From positions 62,001 through 126,000 of the forward strand of contig CAJPFH010000006.1 of the NCBI GenBank assembly GCA_905339165.1: a stretch of 64,000 bases of DNA. The letters run 5' to 3'. How positions within the stretch are numbered: position 1 is the first letter of the stretch; every line of letters begins with the position of its first letter. Shown here piece by piece: positions 36,528 through 45,394 of the stretch. The notes below the pieces were generated by a model, which ran no database searches, was not told the origin of the DNA, and worked only from the letters and a program-made list of their open reading frames with translations. This DNA is from Flavobacteriales bacterium (GTDB lineage Bacteria > Bacteroidota > Bacteroidia > Flavobacteriales_E > Vicingaceae). The position numbers and the translations under genes were made by a program.

Positions 36528-37403
36528 TTAAAATTTGGGTAAATTTCTTCTCCGATGTAATAACTTGTAATTAACCGAAATTATTGCAGAGATGTATGCA
36601 TCTTTATCGTTAGGGTCGCCTCGTTGCTCTCCGGCTTGCGTCCAGGGGTGTTTTCCTTGTCCTCCCGGGTCGGAAAAATAGGCGGCAACAGGCCCTCTTT
36701 CTTGTAAAATAGTGTTGTAGTCTTGATAGTCGGTACTTACGTCATCGATGTAATCGGTAAAGGTTTTTCGCATTATCAGTTCAAAGTTCACACTCCACTG
36801 TTTATCAATAGTATGCCTTACGCCAAATCCAAAGGGGATGGCTACATTTATTCTGGAATAGCGGACATTTTCTGTTTGTAGTGGTTGAAGTGCGTACCAT
36901 TTTCCGTTTAAGGGGCCTTTGGGATTAAACCAAAAAATGCCTAAACCGGCAGTAGCGTATATATTCCATTTAAAGCCTTTTCTTCCTTTTACTCCTCGTA
37001 ATTTAAAGAGATGCCCCGATTTTTCTTGCATTAAATAGTACTCTCCCATAGCTGTAAGTTCAATAACAGGAGAACGAAACCTGAGGTTTCTGAAATTTCG
37101 TGCCGGTTCTTTCGTTAAGGCATCATTTCCGTTTAATCGTATGTAAGTTAATTGACCTTTTACACGCAAATCTTTTAACAAGTGATAACGAACACCTCCC
37201 AGAACGGAAGGGCGGGTAAGTGAAATTTCCAAATCACGCAATCCGTTTGTGCCAATTCTGTCGGCTCCGCCTAAATCCCCTAAAAAGTTTGAAATTCCTA
37301 AGCCTGCAGTGTATTCCAAACGGTTTCTTTTCCATTGTTGTGCAAAGGTGTTATGCGAAAAACTTAAAAACAAAAAAAGAAAAGAAAAGAATAATTTGTT
37401 CAT
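36528..37403 (-). CDS. Outer membrane barrel, PorG-like paralogue A
   Basis: About 291 residues with a signal peptide (LFFSFLFLFLSFSHNTFAQ) and a barrel related to PorG/DUF6089 in layout: GLGISNFLGDLGGADRIGTNG near the start and RKTFTDYIDDVSTDY near the end. It starts at the ATG at 37403; a TTG one codon upstream is the alternative. It is the sister of the next gene to the right. A function in T9SS or surface anchoring is suggested by context only. Confidence 0.72.
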   Translation of the reverse strand: MNKLFFSFLFLFLSFSHNTFAQQWKRNRLEYTAGLGISNFLGDLGGADRIGTNGLRDLEISLTRPSVLGGVRYHLLKDLRVKGQLTYIRLNGNDALTKEPARNFRNLRFRSPVIELTAMGEYYLMQEKSGHLFKLRGVKGRKGFKWNIYATAGLGIFWFNPKGPLNGKWYALQPLQTENVRYSRINVAIPFGFGVRHTIDKQWSVNFELIMRKTFTDYIDDVSTDYQDYNTILQERGPVAAYFSDPGGQGKHPWTQAGEQRGDPNDKDAYISAIISVNYKLLHRRRNLPKF

Positions 37404-37435
37404 CAAATTTTTTGGCTACTTTTTTTAAAAACGAA

Positions 37436-37443
37436 CAAATGTA
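37436..37443 (-). promoter_or_regulatory. -7 promoter element of barrel paralogue A
   Basis: TACATTTG on the minus strand, exact TAnnTTTG, 32 bases before the ATG at 37403. It may initiate the run porG-like, porG, uppS, bamA. Confidence 0.45.
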
Positions 37444-37465
37444 ACAAAATTTTTACTACGCCTTT

Positions 37466-38332
37466 CTAGAACTTTGATTGAAAAATCCCCCTCATTCTGT
37501 TGATTTTGTATGAAATACCAAACTGAATGGTCATATAAGCATCTTTATCTTTAGGGTCTCCTCGTTGGAGACCTGTGGCAGTCTGGTACGATTTTCCTTG
37601 TCCTCCCGGGTCGGAAAAATAAGCGGCAATGGGCCCTTTTTCTGCAAGCATAGAATTATAATCGTAATAAACGGTGCTTACATCGTCTATATAATCGGTA
37701 AAGGTTTTTCGCATATTTATTTCAAAATGTAATGCTATTTTACGAGAAATCGTTTTTTTTACCCCCATACCAAAGGGAATAGCAATATTTATTGAGCTAT
37801 ACCTTACTCCTTCGGTTTGGAGTTTCCGCAGTGCATACCAACGGCCGTTTAATGGGCCTTTTGGATTATACCAAAACCCAGCAATTCCTCCAAAAACGTA
37901 AATATTCCAACTTTGTGCTTTTTTCCCCTTTGCCCTTTTTAGTTTGTACAGGTGTCCGGAACTCTCGGTTAAAAGATAAAATTCATAGATAGCAGAAAGT
38001 TCTAGTATAGGTGAACGAAATTTTAGGTTTCTGAAATTTCGGAAATATTCTGTTGTTAACTTGTCATCACCATTTACTCTTAAATAGGTGAGCCCTCCTT
38101 TTATGATATTTGAATTGTTTAAGAAGTATCTGTATCCACCAGATATTGCCGGACGAGTGAGAACCAGCTCTAAATCTTTCAGTCCATTTGTGCCTATTTG
38201 GTTGGCTCCTCCTAAATCGCCTAAAAAGTTACTTGCCCCCACATTTAAAAAATAGGTTCCTTTTTCTTTTTTTGTTTGAGAAAAACCAGTAAAAGCAAGC
38301 AATGTTACAAATATAAACAGGCAAAACTTCAT
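37466..38332 (-). CDS. Outer membrane barrel, PorG-like paralogue B
   Basis: 288 residues with a signal peptide (CLFIFVTLLAFTGFS) cut near SQT. It shares long stretches with paralogue A, including NFLGDLGGANQIGTNGLKDLE and RKTFTDYIDDVSTVYYDYN, plus AYFSDPGGQGK near the C-terminus. The pair therefore arose by tandem duplication. Both keep the PorG-like barrel, so one or both may be alternative T9SS or gliding components. Not individually identifiable. Confidence 0.72.
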   Translation of the reverse strand: MKFCLFIFVTLLAFTGFSQTKKEKGTYFLNVGASNFLGDLGGANQIGTNGLKDLELVLTRPAISGGYRYFLNNSNIIKGGLTYLRVNGDDKLTTEYFRNFRNLKFRSPILELSAIYEFYLLTESSGHLYKLKRAKGKKAQSWNIYVFGGIAGFWYNPKGPLNGRWYALRKLQTEGVRYSSINIAIPFGMGVKKTISRKIALHFEINMRKTFTDYIDDVSTVYYDYNSMLAEKGPIAAYFSDPGGQGKSYQTATGLQRGDPKDKDAYMTIQFGISYKINRMRGIFQSKF

Positions 38333-38336
38333 GCCG

Positions 38337-38344
38337 CAAAGTTA
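38337..38344 (-). promoter_or_regulatory. -7 promoter element of barrel paralogue B
   Basis: TAACTTTG on the minus strand, exact TAnnTTTG, only four bases before the ATG at 38332, so the message would be leaderless or nearly so. Confidence 0.5.
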
Positions 38345-38481
38345 ATCAATTATCTGATAAACCGACTTTTAAGTGCAAAAACGATTGCAAAAACAGATAA
38401 TCTTATGGTGTTGTAAGTTGCTTATATTTAGTCATATATCCTACAAATAAAAACAGTTATCGAAAAAATATCTGTTATTTA

Positions 38482-40530
38482 TTATTCTTGTTTTTTCTTT
38501 TTTACCATAGTAAGAATGGTAGCAATAGCAACTGTTTCGCCTGTTTCGTCATAAATATCAACGAGCCATTTTACTATTCCTTTGGCAATATCATCAGGTG
38601 TTTTTTTCTCTTGGTCAATTTTTTCTTTGCAGGTAAACCTTACTCCAACAGTGCTTCCCGGGTAAACGGGTTTGGTAAAGCGGCATTCGTCTATTCCATA
38701 GTTCAGTAAAACCGGCCCTTTGGGTGGATCTACAAATAAGCCTGCTGCTCTAGAGAGAATATAGTAACCGTGAGCTACCCTTCCGGTAAAGATGGTTTCA
38801 TCTAAGGAGTTTTCGTCCATATGGGCATAAAATTTATCACCACTCAGTTCGGCAAATGCTTCAATGTTTTCGAGTGTAACAGTGTGTTTTTTGGTAATAA
38901 GAGTTTGTCCAATTTCTAGTTCTTCGAAATAATAACGGAAAGGGTGTTTTTCTTTTTCAATATATTTTCCGCCATATTGGTATTGCCCCATAATTTTGCT
39001 TAAGGTGGTGGGTGATCCTTGGATGGCAGTACGTTGAAGATAATGAAAAACTCCGCGTTTTCCACCCATTTCTTCACCTCCGCCTGCACGTCCTGGTCCA
39101 CCATGGGTAAGCAGGGGCATAGGCGAACCGTGTCCGGTACTTTCTTTGGCACAGTCGGCATTTAAAATTAAAATACGTCCGTGCATACAAGCTGCTTCCA
39201 CTACAAATTCTCGGGCAAGAGCATCATTAGCAGTAACAATAGAGCACACTAAAGAGCCTTTTCCCATTTTGGCTAGTTCTATGGCTTCTTCAATGGTTTT
39301 ATAAGGCATTAAGGTACTTACCGGCCCAAAAGCTTCTATGTTATGGCAATCTTGGTACTTAAAGGGGTTTGTGTTTAAAAATAGAATGGGTGAAAGAAAG
39401 GCTCCGCTATTTTTGTTGGCTCCTACTACTTCGAATTTTTCTAAGTCGCCAAAAATAATTTCTTGTGTTTGGGCTAACTGCATTATCTTTTCGGTTACTT
39501 CGGCTTGTTGGGCTTTTCCGGCAAGAGCTCCCATGCGTACGCCTTCGGTATTCGGATTGCCAATAATGGTAGAGGCTAATCGTTTTCCGAGGGCAATTTG
39601 CACATCTTCTATTAAATTATGGGGAACGATAATTCTACGAATGGCTGTGCATTTTTGTCCGGCTTTGGTGGTCATTTCGCGTTGCACTTCTTTTATGAAA
39701 AGGTCAAATTCAGGAGTTCCTGGAATGGCATCTGCTCCAAGAATAGAACAATTAAGCGAGTCGGCCTCCATATTAAAAGGTACCGATTCTTCTATTAAAC
39801 GCGGGTGTGCTTTAAGCATTTTTCCGGTACTTGCGGAGCCTGTAAAGGTTACTACGTCTTGGTTTATAACGTGGTCTAAAATTCCGTTGGCACTTCCACA
39901 AATGAGTTGGAGAGAACCTTCGGGTAAAAGGTTTGAAGCAATGATTTCTTTCACCACAGCTTCGGTTAAAAAAGAGGTAACTGTGGCAGGTTTAACAATA
40001 GCGGGTACTCCAGCCAACAGATTAACGGCAATTTTTTCTAACATCCCCCATACCGGAAAATTAAATGCGTTGATGTGAATGGCAACTCCTTGTTTTGGTA
40101 CACAAATATGATGTCCTATAAAGGTGCCGTTTTTACTCAGTTTGGCGACTTCTCCATCGTAGCAAAAGGTTTCGTCTGGAAATTGTCTTCGTAAGCTGGC
40201 GTAGGCGAAAAGGTTCCCAATACCGCCTTCAATATCAACCCAGCTATCGTTACGGGTAGCTCCGGTGGCCCAACTTATTTTGTAAAAAAGTTCTTTTTTA
40301 TCGAGTAAATGTAATGCCAAGGCTTTTAGCATACGACCTCTTTCCTGAAAAGTTAGTTTACGTAAGGCTTTTCCTCCTACTGTTCGGGCGTAGTGCATCA
40401 TTTCGGCAAAGTCGAGGTCTTTGCTGCTAGCCATTGAAAGGGGTTCTCCGGTAATGGCGTTGTACTGAATTTGACCTTCATCTTCTCCGGAAATCCATTT
40501 TCCCAAGGCGTAATTTTCGAGTTTTTTCAT
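38482..40530 (-). CDS. paaZ: Bifunctional PaaZ: ring-opening aldehyde dehydrogenase and enoyl-CoA hydratase
   Basis: In phenylacetate catabolism, PaaZ opens oxepin-CoA with its hydratase domain and oxidises the aldehyde with its dehydrogenase domain. Residues 1-520 are the ALDH, with E255 (NMEADSLN) and nucleophile C294 (AGQKCTAIRR), matching E256/C295 of E. coli PaaZ. The C-terminal ~140 residues are a MaoC-like hotdog domain with the Asp/His pair in SGDKFYAHMDE. Full length at 682 residues. The other paa genes are not nearby, so the partner monooxygenase must be encoded elsewhere or the enzyme serves another ring-cleaving route. Confidence 0.92.
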   Translation of the reverse strand: MKKLENYALGKWISGEDEGQIQYNAITGEPLSMASSKDLDFAEMMHYARTVGGKALRKLTFQERGRMLKALALHLLDKKELFYKISWATGATRNDSWVDIEGGIGNLFAYASLRRQFPDETFCYDGEVAKLSKNGTFIGHHICVPKQGVAIHINAFNFPVWGMLEKIAVNLLAGVPAIVKPATVTSFLTEAVVKEIIASNLLPEGSLQLICGSANGILDHVINQDVVTFTGSASTGKMLKAHPRLIEESVPFNMEADSLNCSILGADAIPGTPEFDLFIKEVQREMTTKAGQKCTAIRRIIVPHNLIEDVQIALGKRLASTIIGNPNTEGVRMGALAGKAQQAEVTEKIMQLAQTQEIIFGDLEKFEVVGANKNSGAFLSPILFLNTNPFKYQDCHNIEAFGPVSTLMPYKTIEEAIELAKMGKGSLVCSIVTANDALAREFVVEAACMHGRILILNADCAKESTGHGSPMPLLTHGGPGRAGGGEEMGGKRGVFHYLQRTAIQGSPTTLSKIMGQYQYGGKYIEKEKHPFRYYFEELEIGQTLITKKHTVTLENIEAFAELSGDKFYAHMDENSLDETIFTGRVAHGYYILSRAAGLFVDPPKGPVLLNYGIDECRFTKPVYPGSTVGVRFTCKEKIDQEKKTPDDIAKGIVKWLVDIYDETGETVAIATILTMVKKKKQE

Positions 40531-40612
40531 GGAAATAAAATTTGTCTAATTTACTCTCGTGTAACAAATAAAATCTAATTTAGGTTTACAAATTAGTAAA
40601 TAAAAGTAAGGT

Positions 40613-41113
40613 ATGCGAAAATGTAGATGGTTTGTATTTTTCTTGTTGTTGCAAACGGTAGCATTTGCACAGTGTTGCAAAAAAACAACAAATGAAATAG
40701 AGTTAAAAGAAAGTTATAAAACTACTTTTCATGGGGGGCATAGGTATTCGGGTTATTCGGTTACATATCATTTATCTTTTCTGGTGAATAAAAGCACGGT
40801 GTTAACATCTGTTGAAGTTGATACGTTTAATTTGGTATTGAATAGGAAGGTAGAAAAAACAAAGAATCATTTGCTTGAATTGGTATTGATGATAAACCAT
40901 CAACCACAGAATCCCATTTCCGGATTTGAGGGAGGAACAGAATGTACTTTTCAGCAGCTAGTTAGCGGAGAGCCTCAGGGTATTCCTTTTACTTTTTCCA
41001 AACGCACATCTTCGTCCGGTGGAGAAGTGGTCATCTATTTTGGAAAAGGCAAAAGGAAAGGTCTTATTAAAATAAATAAAGTACCTTTAAAAGAGTCTAT
41101 ACAGGCCCCTTAG
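40613..41113 (+). CDS. Secreted protein of unknown function, 166 residues
   Basis: An N-terminal signal peptide (WFVFFLLLQTVAF, cut near AQCC) leads into a beta-rich domain with no family I recognise. The first mature residues are CCKK, but no lipobox is evident. It converges on the next gene, sharing a 4-base TTAG overlap of the two stop codons. A gene between paaZ and the lipoprotein cluster, possibly a small surface or periplasmic protein. Confidence 0.6.
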   Translation: MRKCRWFVFFLLLQTVAFAQCCKKTTNEIELKESYKTTFHGGHRYSGYSVTYHLSFLVNKSTVLTSVEVDTFNLVLNRKVEKTKNHLLELVLMINHQPQNPISGFEGGTECTFQQLVSGEPQGIPFTFSKRTSSSGGEVVIYFGKGKRKGLIKINKVPLKESIQAP

Positions 41114-41538
41114 TGCGTAAAGCCTATTAACACAGAAACACAACCGCTGGGTAAAATATTATTTAGAGGCTTTTTGTAAGGAACATTAATTTGAATGATT
41201 AGTTGTTGCGTATTTTCGACTTTAAAGTCCCAATAATTTTTGTTTTTTCCTTCACTGTTGTAAAGTTCATTTCTTTTTTCATCGAGCACTTTAAAGAAAG
41301 ATTGCCCAATGGTTTCGTGGCTGCATACTAACAGTCGGTATTCTTTTCCCGAAGAGAATGTAATATTCATTTCTGCTACTTCGCCCGGCATAAGTATTGC
41401 ACCATTAAACTGCCCGTTGTGAGTGTATGGAGCTAAAGAAGGGAAGCAGTATTTTTTTGTGTAGCTTTTACACTGGGCCGATACAAACGAAACAAAAAAT
41501 AAAAATGTTGCTGCTGCAACAAAAAAATGTTTACTCAT
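41110..41538 (-). CDS. Secreted protein of unknown function, 142 residues
   Basis: Starts MSKHFFVAAATFLFFVSF with a signal peptide ending near VSAQ. The mature part is a compact beta-rich domain with three or more cysteines, including one in QCKSYTKKYC. No domain is recognised. It follows the lipoprotein gene at 41552 by 13 bases, so it is likely co-transcribed with it. Confidence 0.6.
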   Translation of the reverse strand: MSKHFFVAAATFLFFVSFVSAQCKSYTKKYCFPSLAPYTHNGQFNGAILMPGEVAEMNITFSSGKEYRLLVCSHETIGQSFFKVLDEKRNELYNSEGKNKNYWDFKVENTQQLIIQINVPYKKPLNNILPSGCVSVLIGFTH

Positions 41539-41551
41539 TTACTGTAAAAAT

Positions 41552-42469
41552 TTAAGGTTTAATTAAGGTGTTTCTTATGGCCGATATTTTGTTTTTTATA
41601 GCCATTAAATCTGCATTGGTGTAGTGAAGAGAATTACCTCCTTTTATTGTGGTAACGCCTGTTTTTGAATTGGTTTCGGCTGTTGTTTCTTCTTGTTTGG
41701 AAAGGGTAATTTTTTCAAATAAAGGGGCTAACTCGTTTAGGTAAGGGAGTGCAGGCTTTACTAATTCTTCCTCTTTAAAAGAGTGAAGCAGCTCAAGTAA
41801 ACTTTCGAAAGAGTATTTTTGTTCGGCAATAATTTTTTCCAGTTCGGCATTTTGGGTTGATTTTTCTAACATACTACTGCCTAGGTATAGCCCTTCAATC
41901 CAGCCTCCGCAAATAATAAGAGCCGAAATGCTTTGGCGATTGTTTTCTTTTAGGTACATATCAACAGTCCAGTAGGTTTCGGAAATAATTTGAGAAACAG
42001 AATCTCGGTTATTAATATTTATTTCCATTCGTTCTAGTAATTTTTCATTGAAAACATCAGAGATTCCAAGTCCATCAGAAAGTTTTTGTGCACAATTCAT
42101 GTAAAACATGGATTCTTGGGTTTGGTTAAAAATGCTGGTAAAGGTTAAATCGGCACCATAAATACCCAAGTTTATGGCTTTGGAAAAGTTGGTGGCGTAT
42201 TTTGCCGCATTTTCTATGGGATTTAGTAAATCTTTGTTGTAGTTAAGTCCGGCTTTTTCAAACATTAAAGCGGTTTCGAGGGGAGAAGGTACGGAGTAAA
42301 ATATTTTTTGGGTATTTTTTATTCGATTTTCTAAAGTGCGTTTATCTACTTCGGTGAGGGAGTTGTTGGTATTATTGTCTAGCTTCAGATCGTCATCATT
42401 ATTACAAGAAACAACAGTAAGTAAACCGAAGGCTATCGAAAGAGCAGGTGTTAGATTTATTTTTTTCAT
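41552..42469 (-). CDS. Lipoprotein of unknown function, 305 residues
   Basis: The signal sequence ends in a lipobox-like VVSC, followed by NNDDD, an acidic stretch similar to the lipoprotein surface-export signals described in Bacteroidota. The body is helical with several conserved-looking cysteines and tryptophans (NCAQKL; ALIICGGWIEGLY). No family known to me. An imperfect -7 element (TACCTTTA on the minus strand) lies at 42490-42497. It is co-oriented with the 142-residue gene and downstream of polA. Confidence 0.65.
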   Translation of the reverse strand: MKKINLTPALSIAFGLLTVVSCNNDDDLKLDNNTNNSLTEVDKRTLENRIKNTQKIFYSVPSPLETALMFEKAGLNYNKDLLNPIENAAKYATNFSKAINLGIYGADLTFTSIFNQTQESMFYMNCAQKLSDGLGISDVFNEKLLERMEININNRDSVSQIISETYWTVDMYLKENNRQSISALIICGGWIEGLYLGSSMLEKSTQNAELEKIIAEQKYSFESLLELLHSFKEEELVKPALPYLNELAPLFEKITLSKQEETTAETNSKTGVTTIKGGNSLHYTNADLMAIKNKISAIRNTLIKP

Positions 42470-42518
42470 TTTTAAAAAATTATGAGTGGTAAAGGTAGGT
42501 AAATGATTTTTAAAAAAA

Positions 42519-45311
42519 CTAATGTGCCTCGAGCCAATTGGCTCCTGTATTCATTTCGGTAAGTAAGGGAACTTGAAGTTCTACGGCATTTTCCATTTTT
42601 TGTTTTACCATGTTCATTACAGTTTCTTTTTCGGGAATGTATAAATCGAAAACAAGTTCATCGTGTACCTGTAAAATCATTTTTGTTTTAAGATGTTGTT
42701 GTCGTAGTTGAGCATCAATTTCTATCATAGCTTTTTTTATAATATCGGCAGCGGAGCCTTGAATAGGGGCATTAATGGCATTTCGTTCTGCAAAACCACG
42801 TACAGTGGCATTAGATGAATTGATATCGTTTAAATAGCGTTTTCTTTTCATAATAGTTTCTACATATCCGTTTTCTTTGGCCCGTTTAATATTGTTTTCC
42901 ATGTAGGTTTTAATGCCCGGGTATTTTATAAAGTAGGTATCTATTATTTCTTTGGCTTCTGTTCTAGAAATGCCTATATTTTCGGCAAGTCCGAAGGCGG
43001 TTTGACCGTATATAATGCCAAAGTTTACCGCTTTTGCTTTTGCTCGCAAATCTTTTGTTACTTCATGCAGCGGTACATTAAATACGTTGGCAGCCGTGGC
43101 GGCATGAATATCTTTTCCGGCAACAAAATCGGCTATCATATTTTGTTCTTCACTAAGTGCAGCAATAATGCGAAGTTCTACTTGCGAATAATCGGCCGAA
43201 AGAAGAAGGTAATTTTCGTTTCGTGGAATAAAGGCTTTGCGAATCATACGTCCTTTTTCGGTACGTATAGGTATGTTTTGCAAGTTGGGGTTATTGGAAC
43301 TTAGGCGGCCTGTGGCGGCAACGGTTTGCATAAAAGAGGTGTGTACTCTTTTTGTTTTTTCGTTTACCATTTCAGGAATACTGTCAACATAGGTATTTTT
43401 AAGTTTGCGTAGTTCCCTATAGCTTAAAATGTCATCAATAATAGGATGTTTTTTGGCAAGTTTAGAAAGTATTTCTTCGCCTGTGGCATATTGTCCCGTT
43501 TTTGTTTTTTTTACATTCTCTTCAATTTTTAGTTTTTCAAATAATATTTCACCTAATTGTTTGGGAGAATCTATATTAAACTGTGCTCCGGTTTTTTGAT
43601 AAATACTTTGTTCTAATTCTAAAATTCCGGTTTGTAACTGAAGGGAATAATTTTTTAGAAAATTAACATCTACATTCACTCCTTCGTGTTCCATATTTGC
43701 TAACACTCTGATAAGGGGTGTTTCTATTTGGTAGAATAATTCTTCTGTTTCGTTTTCTTTTAGTAAATCGGCAAAAACAATTTTTAGTTGTAGGGTAATA
43801 TCGGCATCTTCGGCAGCATATTCTTTTATATTTTCTAGGGGTACATTACGCATATTCCCTTGTGCTTTTCCTTTTTTTCCAATAAGTGTTTCAATGGAAA
43901 CAGGGCGATAAAAAAGATAGGTTTCTGCCAAAAAATCCATGTTGTGTTTTTTATCGGGGTGTAATAGGTAGTGAGCCAACATGGTATCGAAAAGTTTCCC
44001 TTTTACTTCTATGCCGTAATTTTTAAGAATATGCAAATCGTACTTAATATTTTGCCCTATTTTTAAAATGTTTTCGTTTTCGAAAAAAGGGCTTAGTATA
44101 GAAAGGATTTTTATGGCTTTTTCTTTTTCAGGAGGAATAGGAATATAAAAGCCTTCCGATTTTTTGAACGAAAAGGCAATGCCCACCAATTCAGCATCGA
44201 TTATAGAAAGAGAAGTGGTTTCAGTATCGAAGCAAACTTCGGATTGTTGCAGCAGAGTCGAAACCAGATGGAATAAATCTTCTTCTTTTTGCACCAAGGT
44301 GTATGTGTGCTGGGTGTTAGTAATGGTTTTCCAATCGGTAGTTTTTATTTCCGGCATTATGTTTTGTTCTATTTCTTGTCCTTGTCCGAAAATATCTAGT
44401 TGTCCAGATATGGTAGCACTTTGTATTTCTTTGCCTAGTATGCGTTTTGAGAGTGTTCGGAATTCCAGTTCCGAAAAAATTTCCAATACTTTTTCTTTAT
44501 CAGGCTCTTCAAGAATTAGTGCGTTTTCATCGAATTCTACCGGAGCATTAAGGAGTATAGTGGCTAGTTTTTTTGAGAGAATGGCTTTTTCTTTGTTTTC
44601 TTCTACCTTTTCCTTTAACTTTCCTTTTAGAGAGCGAGTGTTGTTTAACAGATTTTCGATGCTTCCGAATTCTTTGATAAGTTGTTTTGCCGTTTTTTCA
44701 CCAACTCCAGGAATGCCGGGAATATTGTCAATGGCATCTCCCCATAATCCCAAAATATCAATAACTTGTTGGGGATTTTGCACTTCAAATTTTTCGCATA
44801 CTTCTTTCACGCCTAAAATTTCGGCATCGTTTCCGAAGCGTCCGGGTTTGTAAATAAAAATATTTTCGGAAACGAGTTGTCCGAAGTCTTTATCTGGAGT
44901 CATCATATAAGTAATAAATCCTTTTTTTTCGGCTTTTTTGGCTAGGGTTCCGATTACATCATCGGCTTCGTATCCGTCCGATTCGATAACGGGTATTTTA
45001 AAGGCTTTAATAATTTCTTTTATGTAGGGAATGGCAATGGCAATGGCATTGGGCATTTCTTGGCGATTGGCTTTGTAATCGGTAAAATCTTCATGTCGTG
45101 CAGTAGGTGCGGCTGTGTCGAAAACTACGGCAATGTGTGTAGGTTTTTGTTTAGTTAGTACTTCTACTAAGGTATTTGTAAAGCCTAATATAGCCGATGT
45201 GTCAAGGCCTTTAGAGTTGATTGGATTAAATTTTGTATTGGCATTTAGGGCAAAATATCCTCTGTATATAAGTGCAAATGCATCGAGTAGAAAAAGTTTT
45301 TTTTCGGCCAT
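42519..45311 (-). CDS. polA: DNA polymerase I
   Basis: Repair and Okazaki-fragment polymerase, 930 residues. The N-terminal 5'-3' exonuclease domain (FLLDAFALIYRGYFAL; DKDFGQLV) is complete. The middle 3'-5' exonuclease keeps acidic residues in CFDTETTSL, the NIKYDLHIL block and YAAEDADI, so proofreading appears active. The polymerase domain has LLSADYSQVELR (motif A) and QVHDELVFD (motif C). A TATCTTTA element on the minus strand (45333-45340) precedes it. Confidence 0.96.
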   Translation of the reverse strand: MAEKKLFLLDAFALIYRGYFALNANTKFNPINSKGLDTSAILGFTNTLVEVLTKQKPTHIAVVFDTAAPTARHEDFTDYKANRQEMPNAIAIAIPYIKEIIKAFKIPVIESDGYEADDVIGTLAKKAEKKGFITYMMTPDKDFGQLVSENIFIYKPGRFGNDAEILGVKEVCEKFEVQNPQQVIDILGLWGDAIDNIPGIPGVGEKTAKQLIKEFGSIENLLNNTRSLKGKLKEKVEENKEKAILSKKLATILLNAPVEFDENALILEEPDKEKVLEIFSELEFRTLSKRILGKEIQSATISGQLDIFGQGQEIEQNIMPEIKTTDWKTITNTQHTYTLVQKEEDLFHLVSTLLQQSEVCFDTETTSLSIIDAELVGIAFSFKKSEGFYIPIPPEKEKAIKILSILSPFFENENILKIGQNIKYDLHILKNYGIEVKGKLFDTMLAHYLLHPDKKHNMDFLAETYLFYRPVSIETLIGKKGKAQGNMRNVPLENIKEYAAEDADITLQLKIVFADLLKENETEELFYQIETPLIRVLANMEHEGVNVDVNFLKNYSLQLQTGILELEQSIYQKTGAQFNIDSPKQLGEILFEKLKIEENVKKTKTGQYATGEEILSKLAKKHPIIDDILSYRELRKLKNTYVDSIPEMVNEKTKRVHTSFMQTVAATGRLSSNNPNLQNIPIRTEKGRMIRKAFIPRNENYLLLSADYSQVELRIIAALSEEQNMIADFVAGKDIHAATAANVFNVPLHEVTKDLRAKAKAVNFGIIYGQTAFGLAENIGISRTEAKEIIDTYFIKYPGIKTYMENNIKRAKENGYVETIMKRKRYLNDINSSNATVRGFAERNAINAPIQGSAADIIKKAMIEIDAQLRQQHLKTKMILQVHDELVFDLYIPEKETVMNMVKQKMENAVELQVPLLTEMNTGANWLEAH

Positions 45312-45394
45312 TTTTATTTAATTCGAAGTGCCTAAAGATACATGTTTTTATAAAGAGATAGAGGCTTTTATAAAACAGTTAATATAAAAGGATT

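Noticed and set aside
36528-38332. Insertion-type duplication by a mobile element of the two barrel genes
   Set aside because: No transposase, terminal inverted repeats or target-site duplication flank the pair; simple tandem duplication suffices.
39338-40078. A 246-residue forward frame opposite paaZ
   Set aside because: Antisense to the intact aldehyde dehydrogenase domain; no domain signal.
40575-40596. CTAATTT/AAATTAG inverted repeat upstream of paaZ as a regulator operator
   Set aside because: Only 7 bases per arm, all AT-rich, in a 38%-or-lower GC spacer; palindromes of this quality are expected by chance. No neighbouring regulator gene.
44164-44853. A 229-residue forward frame opposite polA
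   Set aside because: Serine-rich translation antisense to the polymerase gene; a shadow.
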